Shown: positions 27,664 through 36,654, counted from the stretch's first letter. The stretch: 64,000 nt of DNA from Rummeliibacillus suwonensis (GCF_007896435.1 NZ_VCBL01000001.1:1625857-1689856), one strand, 5' to 3'. Numbers and translations: made by a program. The notes: a model not told the origin generated them from the sequence alone.

Positions 27664-29148
27664 TTATTTTTCAGTTAAACCAAGCGCTTGTGCTGTTGAA
27701 GTGTGAATTTCATCGATAAGCTCTGGATGTTCCACTAATGCTAAGCCGTAAGAAGGAATCATTTCTTTGATTTTTGATTCCCATTCTTTTGCATGTTGTG
27801 GGAAACATTTTTTAACTACCTCAAGCATAACAAAGACAGCAGTAGAAGCACCTGGAGAAGCACCTAGTAATGCGGCAATTGAGCCATCAGCACCCGTAAT
27901 AACTTCTGTACCAAATTGAAGTGTTCCTTTACCGCCAGCAGCAGTATCTTTAATAACTTGTACACGTTGCCCTGCTACGACAATATCCCAATCTTCACTT
28001 TTCGCATTTGGAACAAATTCTTTTAATTCTTCAATACGTTGTTCTTTTGATAGCATAAGTTGTTGCACCAAGTATTTTGTTAATGACATGTTCTTTGCAC
28101 CTGCCGCTAACATTGTAAATACATTATTCGGTTTCACAGAACCTATTAAATCGAAATTTGAACCCGTTTTCAGGAATTTTGGTGAGAAACCAGCAAATGG
28201 TCCAAATAGCAATGATTTTTTGTTATCGATATATCGTGTATCAAGATGCGGAACAGACATTGGAGGAGCACCAACAGCAGCTTTTCCGTATACTTTTGCA
28301 TGGTGTTGAGCAATAACTTCCGGATTGTTACATACTAAGAATAATCCGCTTACTGGGAATCCACCAACATGTTTGCTTTCAGGAATACCCGTTTTTTGTA
28401 GTAGAGGAAGAGCACCTCCACCACCGCCGATAAAGACGAATTTTGCTGCATGGTTTTCTATTTGACCGCTAGCATTACGCACTTTTAACTCCCATAAGCC
28501 ATCGCTTGTACGTTTAATATTCTCAACTTTATGTTTATAGTTGACTTCGACGTTTTTACGTTTTAAATGTTCAAACAACATACGTGTCAAAGCACCAAAG
28601 TTAACATCGGTTCCAGAGTCAATTTTTGTTGCTGCTATAGGTTCGTTTGATTTACGGTCTGCCATAATAAGTGGAATCCATTCCAACAATTTTTCTGGAT
28701 CATCAGAAAATTCCATACCTTGGAATAGAGGATTATTTGAAAGCGCTTCAAACCTTTTTTTCAAAAATGCAACATTTTTTTCACCTTGTACTAAACTCAT
28801 ATGAGGAATCGGCATGATGAAATCATGTGGATTTTGAATTAGATTGCTTTTTACAAGATAAGACCAAAATTGTCTTGAAAGTTGGAACTGTTCATTAATT
28901 TTGATCGCTTTGCTAATATCTATGGAGCCGTCTGGTTTTTCGACTGTGTAGTTAAGCTCACACAATGCCGAATGTCCTGTTCCCGCATTATTCCATTCGT
29001 TAGAACTTTCCTCTCCTGCTTTATCGAGCTTTTCAAACACTTTAATTTTCCAATCTGGCGCTAGTTCTTTCAAGAGTGTTCCCAAAGTAGCACTCATGAT
29101 TCCGGCACCAATTAAGATAACATCTGTTGTAGTTTGTCTGTTACTCAT
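27664..29148 (-). CDS. mqo: Malate:quinone oxidoreductase
   Basis: The 494-residue, FAD-dependent, membrane-associated enzyme oxidises malate to oxaloacetate and passes electrons to quinone. The N-terminal FAD motif is [12 protein letters not shown]. Typical Mqo blocks include [33 protein letters not shown] and [13 protein letters not shown]. Length is normal. AGGAAGG lies six bases before ATG. It has its own long leader (about 29160-29290) and terminator. Confidence 0.97.
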   Translation of the reverse strand: MSNRQTTTDVILIGAGIMSATLGTLLKELAPDWKIKVFEKLDKAGEESSNEWNNAGTGHSALCELNYTVEKPDGSIDISKAIKINEQFQLSRQFWSYLVKSNLIQNPHDFIMPIPHMSLVQGEKNVAFLKKRFEALSNNPLFQGMEFSDDPEKLLEWIPLIMADRKSNEPIAATKIDSGTDVNFGALTRMLFEHLKRKNVEVNYKHKVENIKRTSDGLWELKVRNASGQIENHAAKFVFIGGGGGALPLLQKTGIPESKHVGGFPVSGLFLVCNNPEVIAQHHAKVYGKAAVGAPPMSVPHLDTRYIDNKKSLLFGPFAGFSPKFLKTGSNFDLIGSVKPNNVFTMLAAGAKNMSLTKYLVQQLMLSKEQRIEELKEFVPNAKSEDWDIVVAGQRVQVIKDTAAGGKGTLQFGTEVITGADGSIAALLGASPGASTAVFVMLEVVKKCFPQHAKEWESKIKEMIPSYGLALVEHPELIDEIHTSTAQALGLTEK

Positions 29149-29159
29149 TTTTTACCTTC

Positions 29160-29285
29160 CTCTTCCTTATACCCTAAGATTTGCAGAAAGGATGTAGGCA
29201 CACCTGTTTAGGGACTACAGCAAACAAGGCACCGCCCAGTCACATACCTTTTCTGTATCAATTACAACCTTACCATAGTGTATCA
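29160..29285 (-). other. GC-richer leader of mqo, possibly structured
   Basis: The 130 bases before mqo are less AT-rich than the surrounding gap. They include GGGCGGTGCC, a CCTTGTTT/AAACAGG stem candidate and GTGTGCCTACATCC. I do not recognise a known riboswitch. It may be a structured 5' leader with the promoter upstream. Confidence 0.3.
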
Positions 29286-29291
29286 TAATTA

Positions 29292-29906
29292 ATTATAGAT
29301 TAAAATATCTTCTATTATAACACAGCTATAAGTTGTTTTAAATGGTGAAAAAAAGGAAAAAGTCATCTAGCCGTTATAGAATTGCATAAAAAGCATAACA
29401 AATGTCCTAGCTTTTTACAAAGGGCAAGACTACCTATTGAACCACCATTTCTTCATTCCACTATACCAACTAATTTCCATCTCCTCTATTATAAACAATG
29501 GGATTTTCCTAATCTTTTTTATCAGTTCTGTTTTGTCGACTTTTGACTTAGATCTTCCACTCCAAATGTATGCTCTTTTTTCTGATATGAAATATTTCGT
29601 CCCCCATTTTCTCTAAAATCTCCTGTAATATGAATCCACACAGAATAATATAACTCTTGTCCTGCATAAGCTCTAAAAATAAAGTCAATTAGTCATGTGA
29701 ATTATTCACTTATATAATGAAGCTTCACACATAAGGATAGAGGTTTGCTAGTTGCTGATATTGATGGAAATAAAATTTAATAAATATGTAAAGTTTCATA
29801 ATTTATTGAAAAATTTATTGTATAATAGAATAATATATATTCCATTTTTATTGCATCACCATACCATTTGCATAGTATGAAAAAACTTCGCCTGTTGGCA
29901 TTATGT
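29292..29906. other. AT-rich gap upstream of the MocR gene
   Basis: About 600 bases with no open frame of note, no clear terminator and no repeat family member. Nothing recognisable was seen. Confidence 0.4.
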
Positions 29907-30101
29907 ATAAAGTGAAGCTTCCATCAGTAGAGTTTTCTTCATCCCCCACCGAACTAGAAGAACTTAAGTGAAGAGCGCCACGTCCTGTGGCAACACCTGA
30001 GGGACCAACACCCGCATGCGGCAGTTAATCCCCATCTATCTTTCTCATTTTTGTCTATATCTTGAGATGGGGAAGCTTTACTGCCGTTAAAGCGGAATAA
30101 A
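29907..30101 (+). repeat. Family 1 structured repeat, copy F
   Basis: A 195-bp copy from ATAAAGTGAAGCTTCCATCA to GCCGTTAAAGCGGAATAAA. It keeps the GCCAC/GTGGC hairpin and the right CCCCATCT/AGATGGGG hairpin. It lacks the GTTGG and TCGGG halves of the core. Confidence 0.88.
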
Positions 30102-30156
30102 ATCCAAACATTATTTATGTATAGGATTTAATTATAACTAAAGAAAGGATGGTTCA

Positions 30157-31533
30157 ATGAGATCTTTGGAATTTCAATTCATAAAAGGAACACCAAAATA
30201 TCAACAAATTTATTTTTATATTAAAGATTTAATCCTGAACAAATCTTTAAATGCAAATACTAAACTGCCATCCATTCGCCAATTATCAAATGATTTACGT
30301 GTCAGCCGTAGCACGATAGTATCCTCTTTTAACCAACTATTAGCGGAAGGATATATACGCAGCGAAGGGAGAAAAGGATACTTTGTAAATCCCGTTAAGA
30401 AAAAACAAATTCAATGGAAAACAAGTAACTCCATCATTATTCGCAAACAAATACCGATCTATAAAATAAAATTTCAGCCAACTGCTGTCGATCAGGAATC
30501 TTTTCCATTAGCCAAATGGCGACAATGTACAAACTTGGCAATGGAGCAACCTTTTATCTATTCAAAGGACCATTACCAAGGAGATCCATTTCTAAGGCAA
30601 CAACTTTCTTTTTATTTGTTAAAGTCAAGAAAAATCGATACAAATGCGCATTCCATTATTATAGGGAGCAGCAAACAGGAATTGTTTATGAAAATTGGTT
30701 TATTAGTGAAAAATGATTTTCATACTATTATCTGTGAAGATCCTGGCTCTGAAACGGCACGTAGATTCAGTTCTTTGTTTGATTTCGACATTTTGCCAAT
30801 GCCCTTTTCCTCAAAAGGCACGCTTTTAAAGCAATTGCCAGAGACAAACCATCATATTTTCTATACGACACCATCTCATCAATTTCCAACTGGTGTAACA
30901 ATGCCTATCTATGAACGTCAACGTTTGATTGAGTGGGCTTATCATACAGATAGTTTTATTATTGAAGATGATCATGACAGCGAATTTCGTTATTCACAAC
31001 AACCTATTCCTGCTTTAGCGTCTCAAGATTTGAATCGTGTCATATATCTAGGAAGTTTCGCTGAATCATTTTTACCAACATTGAAAATTAGTTATATGAT
31101 TCTTCCTCAAAAATTACTGAAAGCTTATCATCACTCTTTTTCAAATATGGAGCAAACCACTTCTTCGATCCATCAAAGAGCTATGGCTATTTTTATGGAA
31201 AATGGTTTTTGGGAATCACATATTCGAAGAATGAAATCTATATATAAGAGAAAAATGGAGATATTAACTACTGCAATACAACAAGCATTTTCAGATGGCA
31301 TTGAAATTCTAGGAAAAGAATCAGGACTTTATGTATTATTACGTATTCGAAACGGTTACACAGAACAACAATTGATCCAAAGAGCTGCTGAAAATGGTGT
31401 AAAAGTGTACGCTGCTTCTCGTTTTTTCATTAAGAGGAAGCCAAAATATCCATTGATTCAATTAGGCTTTGGTGGTAATACAGAAGAAGAAATCTTAAAA
31501 GGAATCGAATTATTGCAAAAAGCATGGAACTAA
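30157..31533 (+). CDS. MocR/GabR-type regulator with PLP-lysine replaced by Glu
   Basis: The 458-residue protein joins an N-terminal GntR winged helix (residues 10-78; LPSIRQLSNDLRVSRSTI) to a fold-type I aminotransferase domain. In MocR proteins the PLP Schiff-base Lys sits in a motif such as GTFSK-LxPxLRxGY. Here the matching segment GSFAESFLPTLKISY has Glu303 (codon GAA at 31063-31065). Other landmarks (TPSHQFPTG, EDDHDSEFRY) remain. The protein is otherwise full length, so it may sense a ligand without forming a PLP aldimine. AAAGGATGG precedes ATG. Its target is unknown; no partner gene is adjacent. Confidence 0.88.
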   Translation: MRSLEFQFIKGTPKYQQIYFYIKDLILNKSLNANTKLPSIRQLSNDLRVSRSTIVSSFNQLLAEGYIRSEGRKGYFVNPVKKKQIQWKTSNSIIIRKQIPIYKIKFQPTAVDQESFPLAKWRQCTNLAMEQPFIYSKDHYQGDPFLRQQLSFYLLKSRKIDTNAHSIIIGSSKQELFMKIGLLVKNDFHTIICEDPGSETARRFSSLFDFDILPMPFSSKGTLLKQLPETNHHIFYTTPSHQFPTGVTMPIYERQRLIEWAYHTDSFIIEDDHDSEFRYSQQPIPALASQDLNRVIYLGSFAESFLPTLKISYMILPQKLLKAYHHSFSNMEQTTSSIHQRAMAIFMENGFWESHIRRMKSIYKRKMEILTTAIQQAFSDGIEILGKESGLYVLLRIRNGYTEQQLIQRAAENGVKVYAASRFFIKRKPKYPLIQLGFGGNTEEEILKGIELLQKAWN

Positions 31534-31594
31534 TCATGTATATCATGTTTCATCATTCGCTTTTCTAAAAAAATAAATTTCCTTAGTTTGCCTG

Positions 31595-31623
31595 TTGACA
31601 TTATTAAAATATAGCGTTATTAT
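31595..31623 (+). promoter_or_regulatory. Promoter of tRNA-Lys copy 1
   Basis: TTGACA, 17 bases, TATTAT, ending about 20 bases before the tRNA. The second tRNA copy has a matching promoter. Confidence 0.8.
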
Positions 31624-31643
31624 AATAAATGTCTTAAAGCAAA

Positions 31644-31717
31644 GGGCGTATGGCGCAATTGGCTAGCGCACCTGACTCTTAATCAGGGGGTTGTGGGTTC
31701 GACCCCCACTACGCCCA
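31644..31717 (+). tRNA. tRNA-Lys (anticodon CTT), copy 1
   Basis: A 74-base cloverleaf: acceptor GGGCGTA/TACGCCC, anticodon stem CCTGA/TCAGG with loop CTCTTAA, T stem GTGGG/CCCAC with TTCGACC, discriminator A. CCA is not encoded. It is identical to the copy at 32866. Confidence 0.97.
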
Positions 31718-31725
31718 TATTTGAA

Positions 31726-31762
31726 AGGACATCATCTATTGAGATGGTGTCCTTTTTTTTTT
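31726..31762 (+). terminator. Terminator of tRNA-Lys copy 1
   Basis: AGGACATCATCT pairs with AGATGGTGTCCT across a four-base loop, followed by ten T. Confidence 0.92.
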
Positions 31763-31896
31763 CATTCTGCAGAAACGCTCTATCTATCTGCCAATCTTCA
31801 ACCATAATCTTTTCTCATAAAAAGCCAAAGATGGAACGTCATATGATATACTTTATACAATCAATCATCAATAAGAAAAAAAGAGAGTGTTGAAGC

Positions 31897-32561
31897 ATGC
31901 AGATTAAAAATCTAATTTTTGACTTTGATGGCACACTTGCAGATTCAAGGCAATGTAGTGTACTAGCCACGCAACAAGCTTTTATCGAATTTGGTTTAAA
32001 GAAACCGAGCGAAAAACAGATTGAATATTATATGGGTGTTCCCATTGAAGTATCCTTTAAAAAAATGGCAGCTACAGGTTTCACGGATGAATCATTTGAA
32101 AAATTGCTTACTATCTTCCGACAAACCTATAAAAATTTAGAGAATAAAACCCTCTCTACATTTCCAAATATACCAAATGTGTTAGAAAGTATAGCCTCAA
32201 GCGGTAAGCAGCTTTTTGTTGTATCAAGCAAAAAATCGGATGTACTTCTTCGTAATTTACAAACACTCAATATCAATATATATTTTAAAGATATTATTGG
32301 TTCTGATAAAGTGACACATTATAAGCCTCATCCAGAAGGTATTTTAAAACTAATGGATTTTTATCAATTAAATGCAGATGAAACGGTAATGATCGGTGAT
32401 ACTATTTTCGATTTGCAAATGGCGAAGCGAAATCCGCAAATGTTTTTTCATGTGGAGTAACATGGGGAAGCCATAGCAAAGAAGCCTTACAGGAGGAACG
32501 ATCAACATTTTTAGTTGATAAAGTAAACCAATTAGCCATGTTAGAAGAATTATGGTTATAG
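31897..32561 (+). pseudogene. HAD-family phosphatase (Gph/PpaX-like) with -1 frameshift
   Basis: Frame 1 gives 187 residues starting MQIKNLIFDFDGTLADS, with the catalytic Asp pair, the Ser/Lys region (VVSSKKS) and GDTIFDLQMA. It then stops at 32460 after FFHVE. A shift of one base back at the T6 run (32443-32448) restores SCGVTWGSHSKEAL and continues to TAG at 32561, exactly the usual end of this family. Either a T was lost (pseudogene or sequencing error) or the TTTTTT run slips. It lies between two identical tRNA-Lys genes. Confidence 0.8.
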
Positions 32562-32724
32562 CAATTTAGAAGTTCACATTGTTGGATATTCTAGTGATAC
32601 TTGTTATTGAAGTATTTACATAGCAGCCTTTAAAAGATTTGATATTCGTTTGAACGGATTATTTCTTGTTAGATTTCACCACATGTTTTCTATTCACAAT
32701 ATGCAAATTGAACAAAACAAGCTT

Positions 32725-32802
32725 TTCAGGGCGTTTTCCCCCACCTATTGATACTTGAATCTTAAAATATGAGCTGCTTCCTACCAATTAATATGGGATA
32801 AA
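32725..32802 (+). repeat. Family 1 repeat, copy G (right-end remnant)
   Basis: CCCCCACCTATTGATACTTGA then CTGCTTCCTACCAATTAATATGGGATAAA resembles the right hairpin and right end of the family, closest to copy E (only parts are quoted). The left part is missing or unrecognisable. Confidence 0.5.
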
Positions 32803-32816
32803 AAATAGCTAACCCC

Positions 32817-32845
32817 TTTACATTATATAAATATAGTGATATGAT
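32817..32845 (+). promoter_or_regulatory. Promoter of tRNA-Lys copy 2
   Basis: TTTACA, 17 bases (TTATATAAATATAGTGA), TATGAT. The spacer is very like that of the copy 1 promoter. Confidence 0.8.
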
Positions 32846-32865
32846 AGTTAATGTCTTAAAACAAA

Positions 32866-32939
32866 GGGCGTATGGCGCAATTGGCTAGCGCACCTGACTC
32901 TTAATCAGGGGGTTGTGGGTTCGACCCCCACTACGCCCA
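32866..32939 (+). tRNA. tRNA-Lys (anticodon CTT), copy 2
   Basis: Identical in all 74 bases to copy 1, with the same ATGTCTTAAA leader just upstream and a related terminator downstream. This points to tandem duplication of the whole transcription unit. Confidence 0.97.
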
Positions 32940-32946
32940 TACTGGA

Positions 32947-32977
32947 AGAACATCATCCATTCGATGATGTTCTTTTC
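32947..32977 (+). terminator. Terminator of tRNA-Lys copy 2
   Basis: AGAACATCATC pairs with GATGATGTTCT, followed by TTCTTTCT. The stem is a variant of the copy 1 terminator with paired changes. Confidence 0.8.
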
Positions 32978-33084
32978 TTTCTCATTCATGCAGAAATAAG
33001 CTTAACCATCCCCCATATCTTCTTTAGCACAATCTTTTTCATCAATGTTAGCTCTAATTCTTTAGATAATAAAATAGAACATAA

Positions 33085-33127
33085 AAATACCGCTGTAAGA
33101 AATCGAATAACTTACAACGGATTTTTT
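33085..33127 (-). terminator. Terminator after metA
   Basis: CCGTTGTAAG pairs with CTTACAGCGG (one mismatch), with T/A runs on both sides, 10 bases beyond the metA stop. It could act in both directions. Confidence 0.85.
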
Positions 33128-33137
33128 ACCATTTCCT

Positions 33138-34046
33138 TCATTCCCATTCATAAGGTGTTTCTTGGTATACATAATAATTTAACCAGTTTGAAAATAATAG
33201 ATGTGTATGTGCACGCCAAGTATTTAAAGGTGTTTTCGATGGATCATCGCTTGGAAAATAATGTTTTGGAACAGGAACATCTAATCCCTTTGCTACATCT
33301 CTCTCATATTCTTCTTTTAACGTGCAGGCGTCATATTCTAAGTGACCCGTTACCATGATAAATCTTTCATCCTTTGAGATCGCTATAAAAAGCCCTGCCT
33401 CATCTGAAGAAGATAGTACCGCTAAATCCGGATGCGCCTCCACTTCTTTAAGAGAAACTGAAGTATGACGTGAGTGTGGAGCTGTAAACACATCATTAAA
33501 ACCTCGTAATAGTTTAATGGTTGAATCATTTACCGTGTGCTTAAAAATACCTGAGCATTTTTCTGGTAGAGGGAATTTTCCAATCCCAAAATGATGATAA
33601 AGGGCAGCTTGTGCACCCCAGCATATATGCAAAGTTGATGTCACATTTGTTTTGGACCAATCCATGATTTGTTTGATCTCTTCCCAAAAATCGACTTCTT
33701 CAAATTCCATTAACTCAATTGGCGCACCCGTAATAATTAGTCCATCAAATCGACGGTGTTTTACTTCTTCAAATGTTGTATAAAATGTTTCTAGATGTGA
33801 TTTACTTACATTTTTAGACTCATGAGTTGCTGTATTTAAAAATGTTACATTCGTTTGTAATGGCGTATTCCCTAATAGCCTAAGAAGTTGCAATTCTGTT
33901 TTCTCTTTTTGAGGCATTAAATTTAAAATAGCAATATTTAGCGGACGGATATTTTGACTTTTGGAACGATCTTCATCCATTACGAATATCTTCTCTTTCT
34001 TTAATAATTCTGTAGCAGGCAAATCTTTAGGGATATTAATAGGCAT
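33138..34046 (-). CDS. metA: Homoserine O-acetyltransferase (MetA family)
   Basis: The 302-residue enzyme activates homoserine in the first committed step of methionine synthesis. The catalytic Cys142 lies in HICWGAQA, with the catalytic His and Glu in TGHLEYD and following. Residue 111 is Glu ([10 protein letters not shown]). In this family Glu111 is tied to acetyl-CoA use, as in Bacillus cereus, whereas Gly111 is found in succinyl-CoA enzymes such as that of E. coli. Acetyl transfer is therefore predicted. AAAGGAGAG precedes ATG. It stands alone under a SAM riboswitch. Confidence 0.95.
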   Translation of the reverse strand: MPINIPKDLPATELLKKEKIFVMDEDRSKSQNIRPLNIAILNLMPQKEKTELQLLRLLGNTPLQTNVTFLNTATHESKNVSKSHLETFYTTFEEVKHRRFDGLIITGAPIELMEFEEVDFWEEIKQIMDWSKTNVTSTLHICWGAQAALYHHFGIGKFPLPEKCSGIFKHTVNDSTIKLLRGFNDVFTAPHSRHTSVSLKEVEAHPDLAVLSSSDEAGLFIAISKDERFIMVTGHLEYDACTLKEEYERDVAKGLDVPVPKHYFPSDDPSKTPLNTWRAHTHLLFSNWLNYYVYQETPYEWE

Positions 34047-34132
34047 TCATAAACTCTCCTTTTTACTATCATTAATCAGCAAGCCGCTCATTAACGTATT
34101 CATCTACCGTATTGAGACATTTTCTCTAAACG

Positions 34133-34165
34133 AAAACCCCTTTTCTATGATAAGAAAAGAGGTTT
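34133..34165 (-). terminator. Terminator of the SAM riboswitch
   Basis: AAACCTCTTTTCT pairs with AGAAAAGGGGTTT (one mismatch), then TTCG-T on the minus strand. It lies 15 bases after the aptamer and about 85 bases before metA. Confidence 0.88.
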
Positions 34166-34179
34166 GAAATGCACTCAAT

Positions 34180-34287
34180 TCTTATCTTTCAAGACTGTCA
34201 TCTGTCTTGTAGGACTTAGCACCTTTCTGCTAGGCAGAGGTTGCTGAAGCTTCGCTGGGCCATTTCCCTCGGCTTCTCTTGATAAGT
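34180..34287 (-). promoter_or_regulatory. SAM-I riboswitch (S-box) controlling metA
   Basis: The minus strand reads CTTATCAAGAGAAGCCGAGG, then CAGCAACCT, AAGGTGCTAAGTCC and CAGAT-GA, closing with AAAGATAAG. These are the conserved S-box blocks in order with the closing P1 helix. SAM binding should favour the following terminator and repress metA. Confidence 0.97.
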
Positions 34288-34421
34288 GTGTTTTATGTAA
34301 TTAATGTAATCCTAACATGGAAATGCTACAATTGCAAACTTTCGCGAAATTAGAAACAATCAATAAACATTGATATATAGAGCTTTTTAAAACCATCAGC
34401 TTTATATGATCTAAAACATCA

Positions 34422-34489
34422 GGGGGTGTCCGGAAAGTCTCTAAATTAAATGAAAAACGAAACACTTAATACTCTCTGGACACAATCCC
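34422..34489. mobile_element. 68-bp inverted-repeat-ended remnant
   Basis: GGGGGTGTCCGGAAAGT at one end faces ACTCTCTGGACACAATCCC at the other. GTGTCC/GGACAC is exact and the outer bases are partly matched. Ends of this type occur on insertion sequences, so this may be a deletion remnant. No coding sequence. Confidence 0.35.
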
Positions 34490-34528
34490 TAACAATTTTT
34501 CTATACCTTCTATATTTTGGCGCTGTAC

Positions 34529-34678
34529 TTAATCATTTTTCATCCGAACTGCGTTTATAAAGAAAATGCCAGAACAAAAATAGAACAATAAACCAAAATA
34601 ATTATGATTTGTTATTTGAAAGGTACCTATTACGATAAATAATATGATTAAGAAATAATTATAAATTTTTCTTTTCAT
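34529..34678 (-). CDS. 49-residue hydrophobic peptide ending the YtrA-type ABC operon
   Basis: The frame reads MKRKIYNYFLIILFIVIGTF and continues through a second hydrophobic segment (YFGLLFYFCSGIFFINAV) to a charged tail. GGGG lies seven bases before ATG. It begins 20 bases after the ABC permease stop, on the same strand. Two predicted membrane helices in so short a protein suggest a transporter accessory subunit, a toxin-like peptide, or the remnant of a longer membrane gene. No family is recognised. Confidence 0.55.
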   Translation of the reverse strand: MKRKIYNYFLIILFIVIGTFQITNHNYFGLLFYFCSGIFFINAVRMKND

Positions 34679-34698
34679 ACTCAATCCCCAAATCTTTT

Positions 34699-35352
34699 TT
34701 AGAACTCTTTCTTTTCGTAAATCCGCAATGATAGGAAGTAAGAAACTAGAGCAATCGTTAACGTTATAATCATACAGGAGGTCACTGGATACTTGAATAC
34801 CATGGAAATAATACCTGACTTAACATCTAACGATAGTAGCTTTCCAAGTCCAAAGGAGAACAGAAAAAAGAGCCCCACTATCAGTATTTGAGCAGCTTTC
34901 CAACCAAATTTATAGTAAATCGGATAAAAAACCGCTGCAAGAATATAAGTTATGCAAAGAGAAAAAATGAGTGAGTTTAAATCAAAAGTTGGAAATGAAA
35001 ATTCATGAAATACATTTTTTAAAATAAAAGCTAAAATCGTACAAGAAATATAAGCACATAACCACCAGACACTCACCATAACATATTTGGCATTGATAAC
35101 CGACCATCTTTCTACTGGTAGACTAAGCACAAGGCGATTATGCATTTTTTCGGTCTCTCCTGTATTAAAGTTGGAATAGACCAACATGAGAAAAGCGATG
35201 AAAGCAACGGCAAGACTATATGCCATGGCAATCAGAGAACCTGTATTTTCTAGTTCTCTCCCCATAGTCAGGAAATAAATCAGTAAAAAAACAGGTGCAA
35301 TAAACGCTGTTTTTCTTTGTATATAAATGTCTTTCAACATAAGCTGAAACAA
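34699..35352 (-). CDS. ABC-2 type transporter permease
   Basis: The 217-residue membrane protein has about six hydrophobic segments and the start MFQLMLKDIYIQRKTAF seen in ABC-2 permeases of YtrA-linked and Pmt-like exporters. The start is TTG with GGGGG seven bases upstream. It lies 39 bases after the ATPase gene. A single permease gene suggests a homodimeric channel. The exported substrate (peptide, antibiotic or lipid) is unknown. Confidence 0.82.
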   Translation of the reverse strand: MFQLMLKDIYIQRKTAFIAPVFLLIYFLTMGRELENTGSLIAMAYSLAVAFIAFLMLVYSNFNTGETEKMHNRLVLSLPVERWSVINAKYVMVSVWWLCAYISCTILAFILKNVFHEFSFPTFDLNSLIFSLCITYILAAVFYPIYYKFGWKAAQILIVGLFFLFSFGLGKLLSLDVKSGIISMVFKYPVTSCMIITLTIALVSYFLSLRIYEKKEF

Positions 35353-35391
35353 TTTGCTACCCCCTTCATAAATAGATGAGTTTTTGAACGA

Positions 35392-36255
35392 TCATGATTT
35401 TTTTGATTTGACTATGTAATACATAATTTCATCAAGATTTGGTCGTTCAATATGAATATCAGTTTTTGAAGTCAGTTTCCTTGCTGTACTACTTGGCATA
35501 AACGCCTCGATCCCAAATGATGTTTCTTTTAATGCAATAGGTTGAGCGCTTTTGATTTCTGGCTCAAGACTTCTTGGCCCCTTAACAATAACATAATTTT
35601 CCAGTAATTCTTCCATCTCACTACTAAATACGATTTTTCCATCAAGGATAAACGTGATGTAATCAGCTATTTTTTCGAGATCTGTCGTGATATGCGTTGA
35701 AAAAAAAATCGACTTGTTTTCATCTTGAATAACTCCCAGAAGAATATCTAGTAATTCTTTTCGGAAGACAGGATCCAATCCACTTGTTGGTTCGTCCATG
35801 ATAATTAACTCGGCATGGTGCGAGAGTGCAATTGCTAAAGCGAATTTCATTTTTGTTCCCTTAGATAAATCCTTTATTTTTTTATTTAAGGGAATATTGA
35901 ATTCTTTTATATATCGATAAAAAACGACATCATCCCAATGTTCATAAAAGGGAGAAATGATTCGTTTATTCTTATCAACCGTTAAATCCTCAAAAAAAAC
36001 ATCCTGGTCATAGACAAAACCAATACGTTGCTTTAAAGATTTCAAATCATGACGAAAGTCTTCTCCAAACAACCGTACATTGCCACTATCAATATGAATA
36101 AGATCCATCATACAACGTATTGTCGTACTTTTCCCAGCACCATTCGGGCCGATAAAACCCATAATATATCCTTTTTCAAGCGAAAAACTCACATCTTCGA
36201 GTGCGAATCCATCAAATGCTTTACTAACATGATTTAATTCCAAAATATTTTCCAT
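35392..36255 (-). CDS. ABC transporter ATP-binding protein, YtrB-like
   Basis: The 287-residue ATPase has Walker A GPNGAGKST (about residues 36-44), signature LSKGTKMKFALAIAL, Walker B ELIIMDEPTSGLD and a switch His in FFSTHIT. A C-terminal accessory domain of about 80 residues follows. The LSKG variant signature is common in this ABC-2 exporter group. Its GAGGAGG site is formed by the last codons of the regulator gene, so the two are coupled. Confidence 0.9.
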   Translation of the reverse strand: MENILELNHVSKAFDGFALEDVSFSLEKGYIMGFIGPNGAGKSTTIRCMMDLIHIDSGNVRLFGEDFRHDLKSLKQRIGFVYDQDVFFEDLTVDKNKRIISPFYEHWDDVVFYRYIKEFNIPLNKKIKDLSKGTKMKFALAIALSHHAELIIMDEPTSGLDPVFRKELLDILLGVIQDENKSIFFSTHITTDLEKIADYITFILDGKIVFSSEMEELLENYVIVKGPRSLEPEIKSAQPIALKETSFGIEAFMPSSTARKLTSKTDIHIERPNLDEIMYYIVKSKKS

Positions 36256-36257
36256 TC

Positions 36258-36641
36258 TCAGTCCTCCTCATAATATTGACTGATTAACATAATCAGCTGC
36301 TCCAATGTAATGTCAGCCTTTTTGCTTTCTTCAACCATCTGTTTAATTTGTTGCTTAATCCCTTCCTGTTTTTGTTTTAACAATGCCTCTTTGTCCAGTA
36401 CAGAAACAAAAGTCCCTTTTCCTGGTACGGTATCAATAAATCCCTCGTTTTCCAACTCCTTATAGGCTCGTTTAGTAGTAATCACACTGATTTTTAATTC
36501 TTTGGCAAGCTCACGAATTGACGGTAATTGTTCCCCCACACTAAGTTGCCCATTGACAATCTGCTCAGCGATTTGCTTTCTTATTTGCTCATAAATAGGC
36601 TGGGCAGCTGTATTTAAAAGTATGATATCCATTTTCATCAC
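36258..36641 (-). CDS. GntR-family regulator, YtrA subfamily
   Basis: The 127-residue protein has a winged helix at residues 12-78 (GEQLPSIRELAKELKISVIT and GFIDTVPGKGTFVS) and a short helical tail, the YtrA layout. Proteins of this type repress their own ABC operon until a cell-envelope-active ligand appears. The start is uncertain among GTG 36641, ATG 36638 and ATG 36632. A palindromic operator overlaps the operon promoter just upstream. Confidence 0.88.
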   Translation of the reverse strand: MMKMDIILLNTAAQPIYEQIRKQIAEQIVNGQLSVGEQLPSIRELAKELKISVITTKRAYKELENEGFIDTVPGKGTFVSVLDKEALLKQKQEGIKQQIKQMVEESKKADITLEQLIMLISQYYEED

Positions 36642-36654
36642 TCATTCGATTATA

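Noticed and set aside
31693..31893. Plus-strand frame starting inside the first tRNA, and a similar one at 32915-33358
   Set aside because: Both begin within tRNA-Lys sequence and run through terminators. The shared MGSTPTTPI start is the T arm read as codons.
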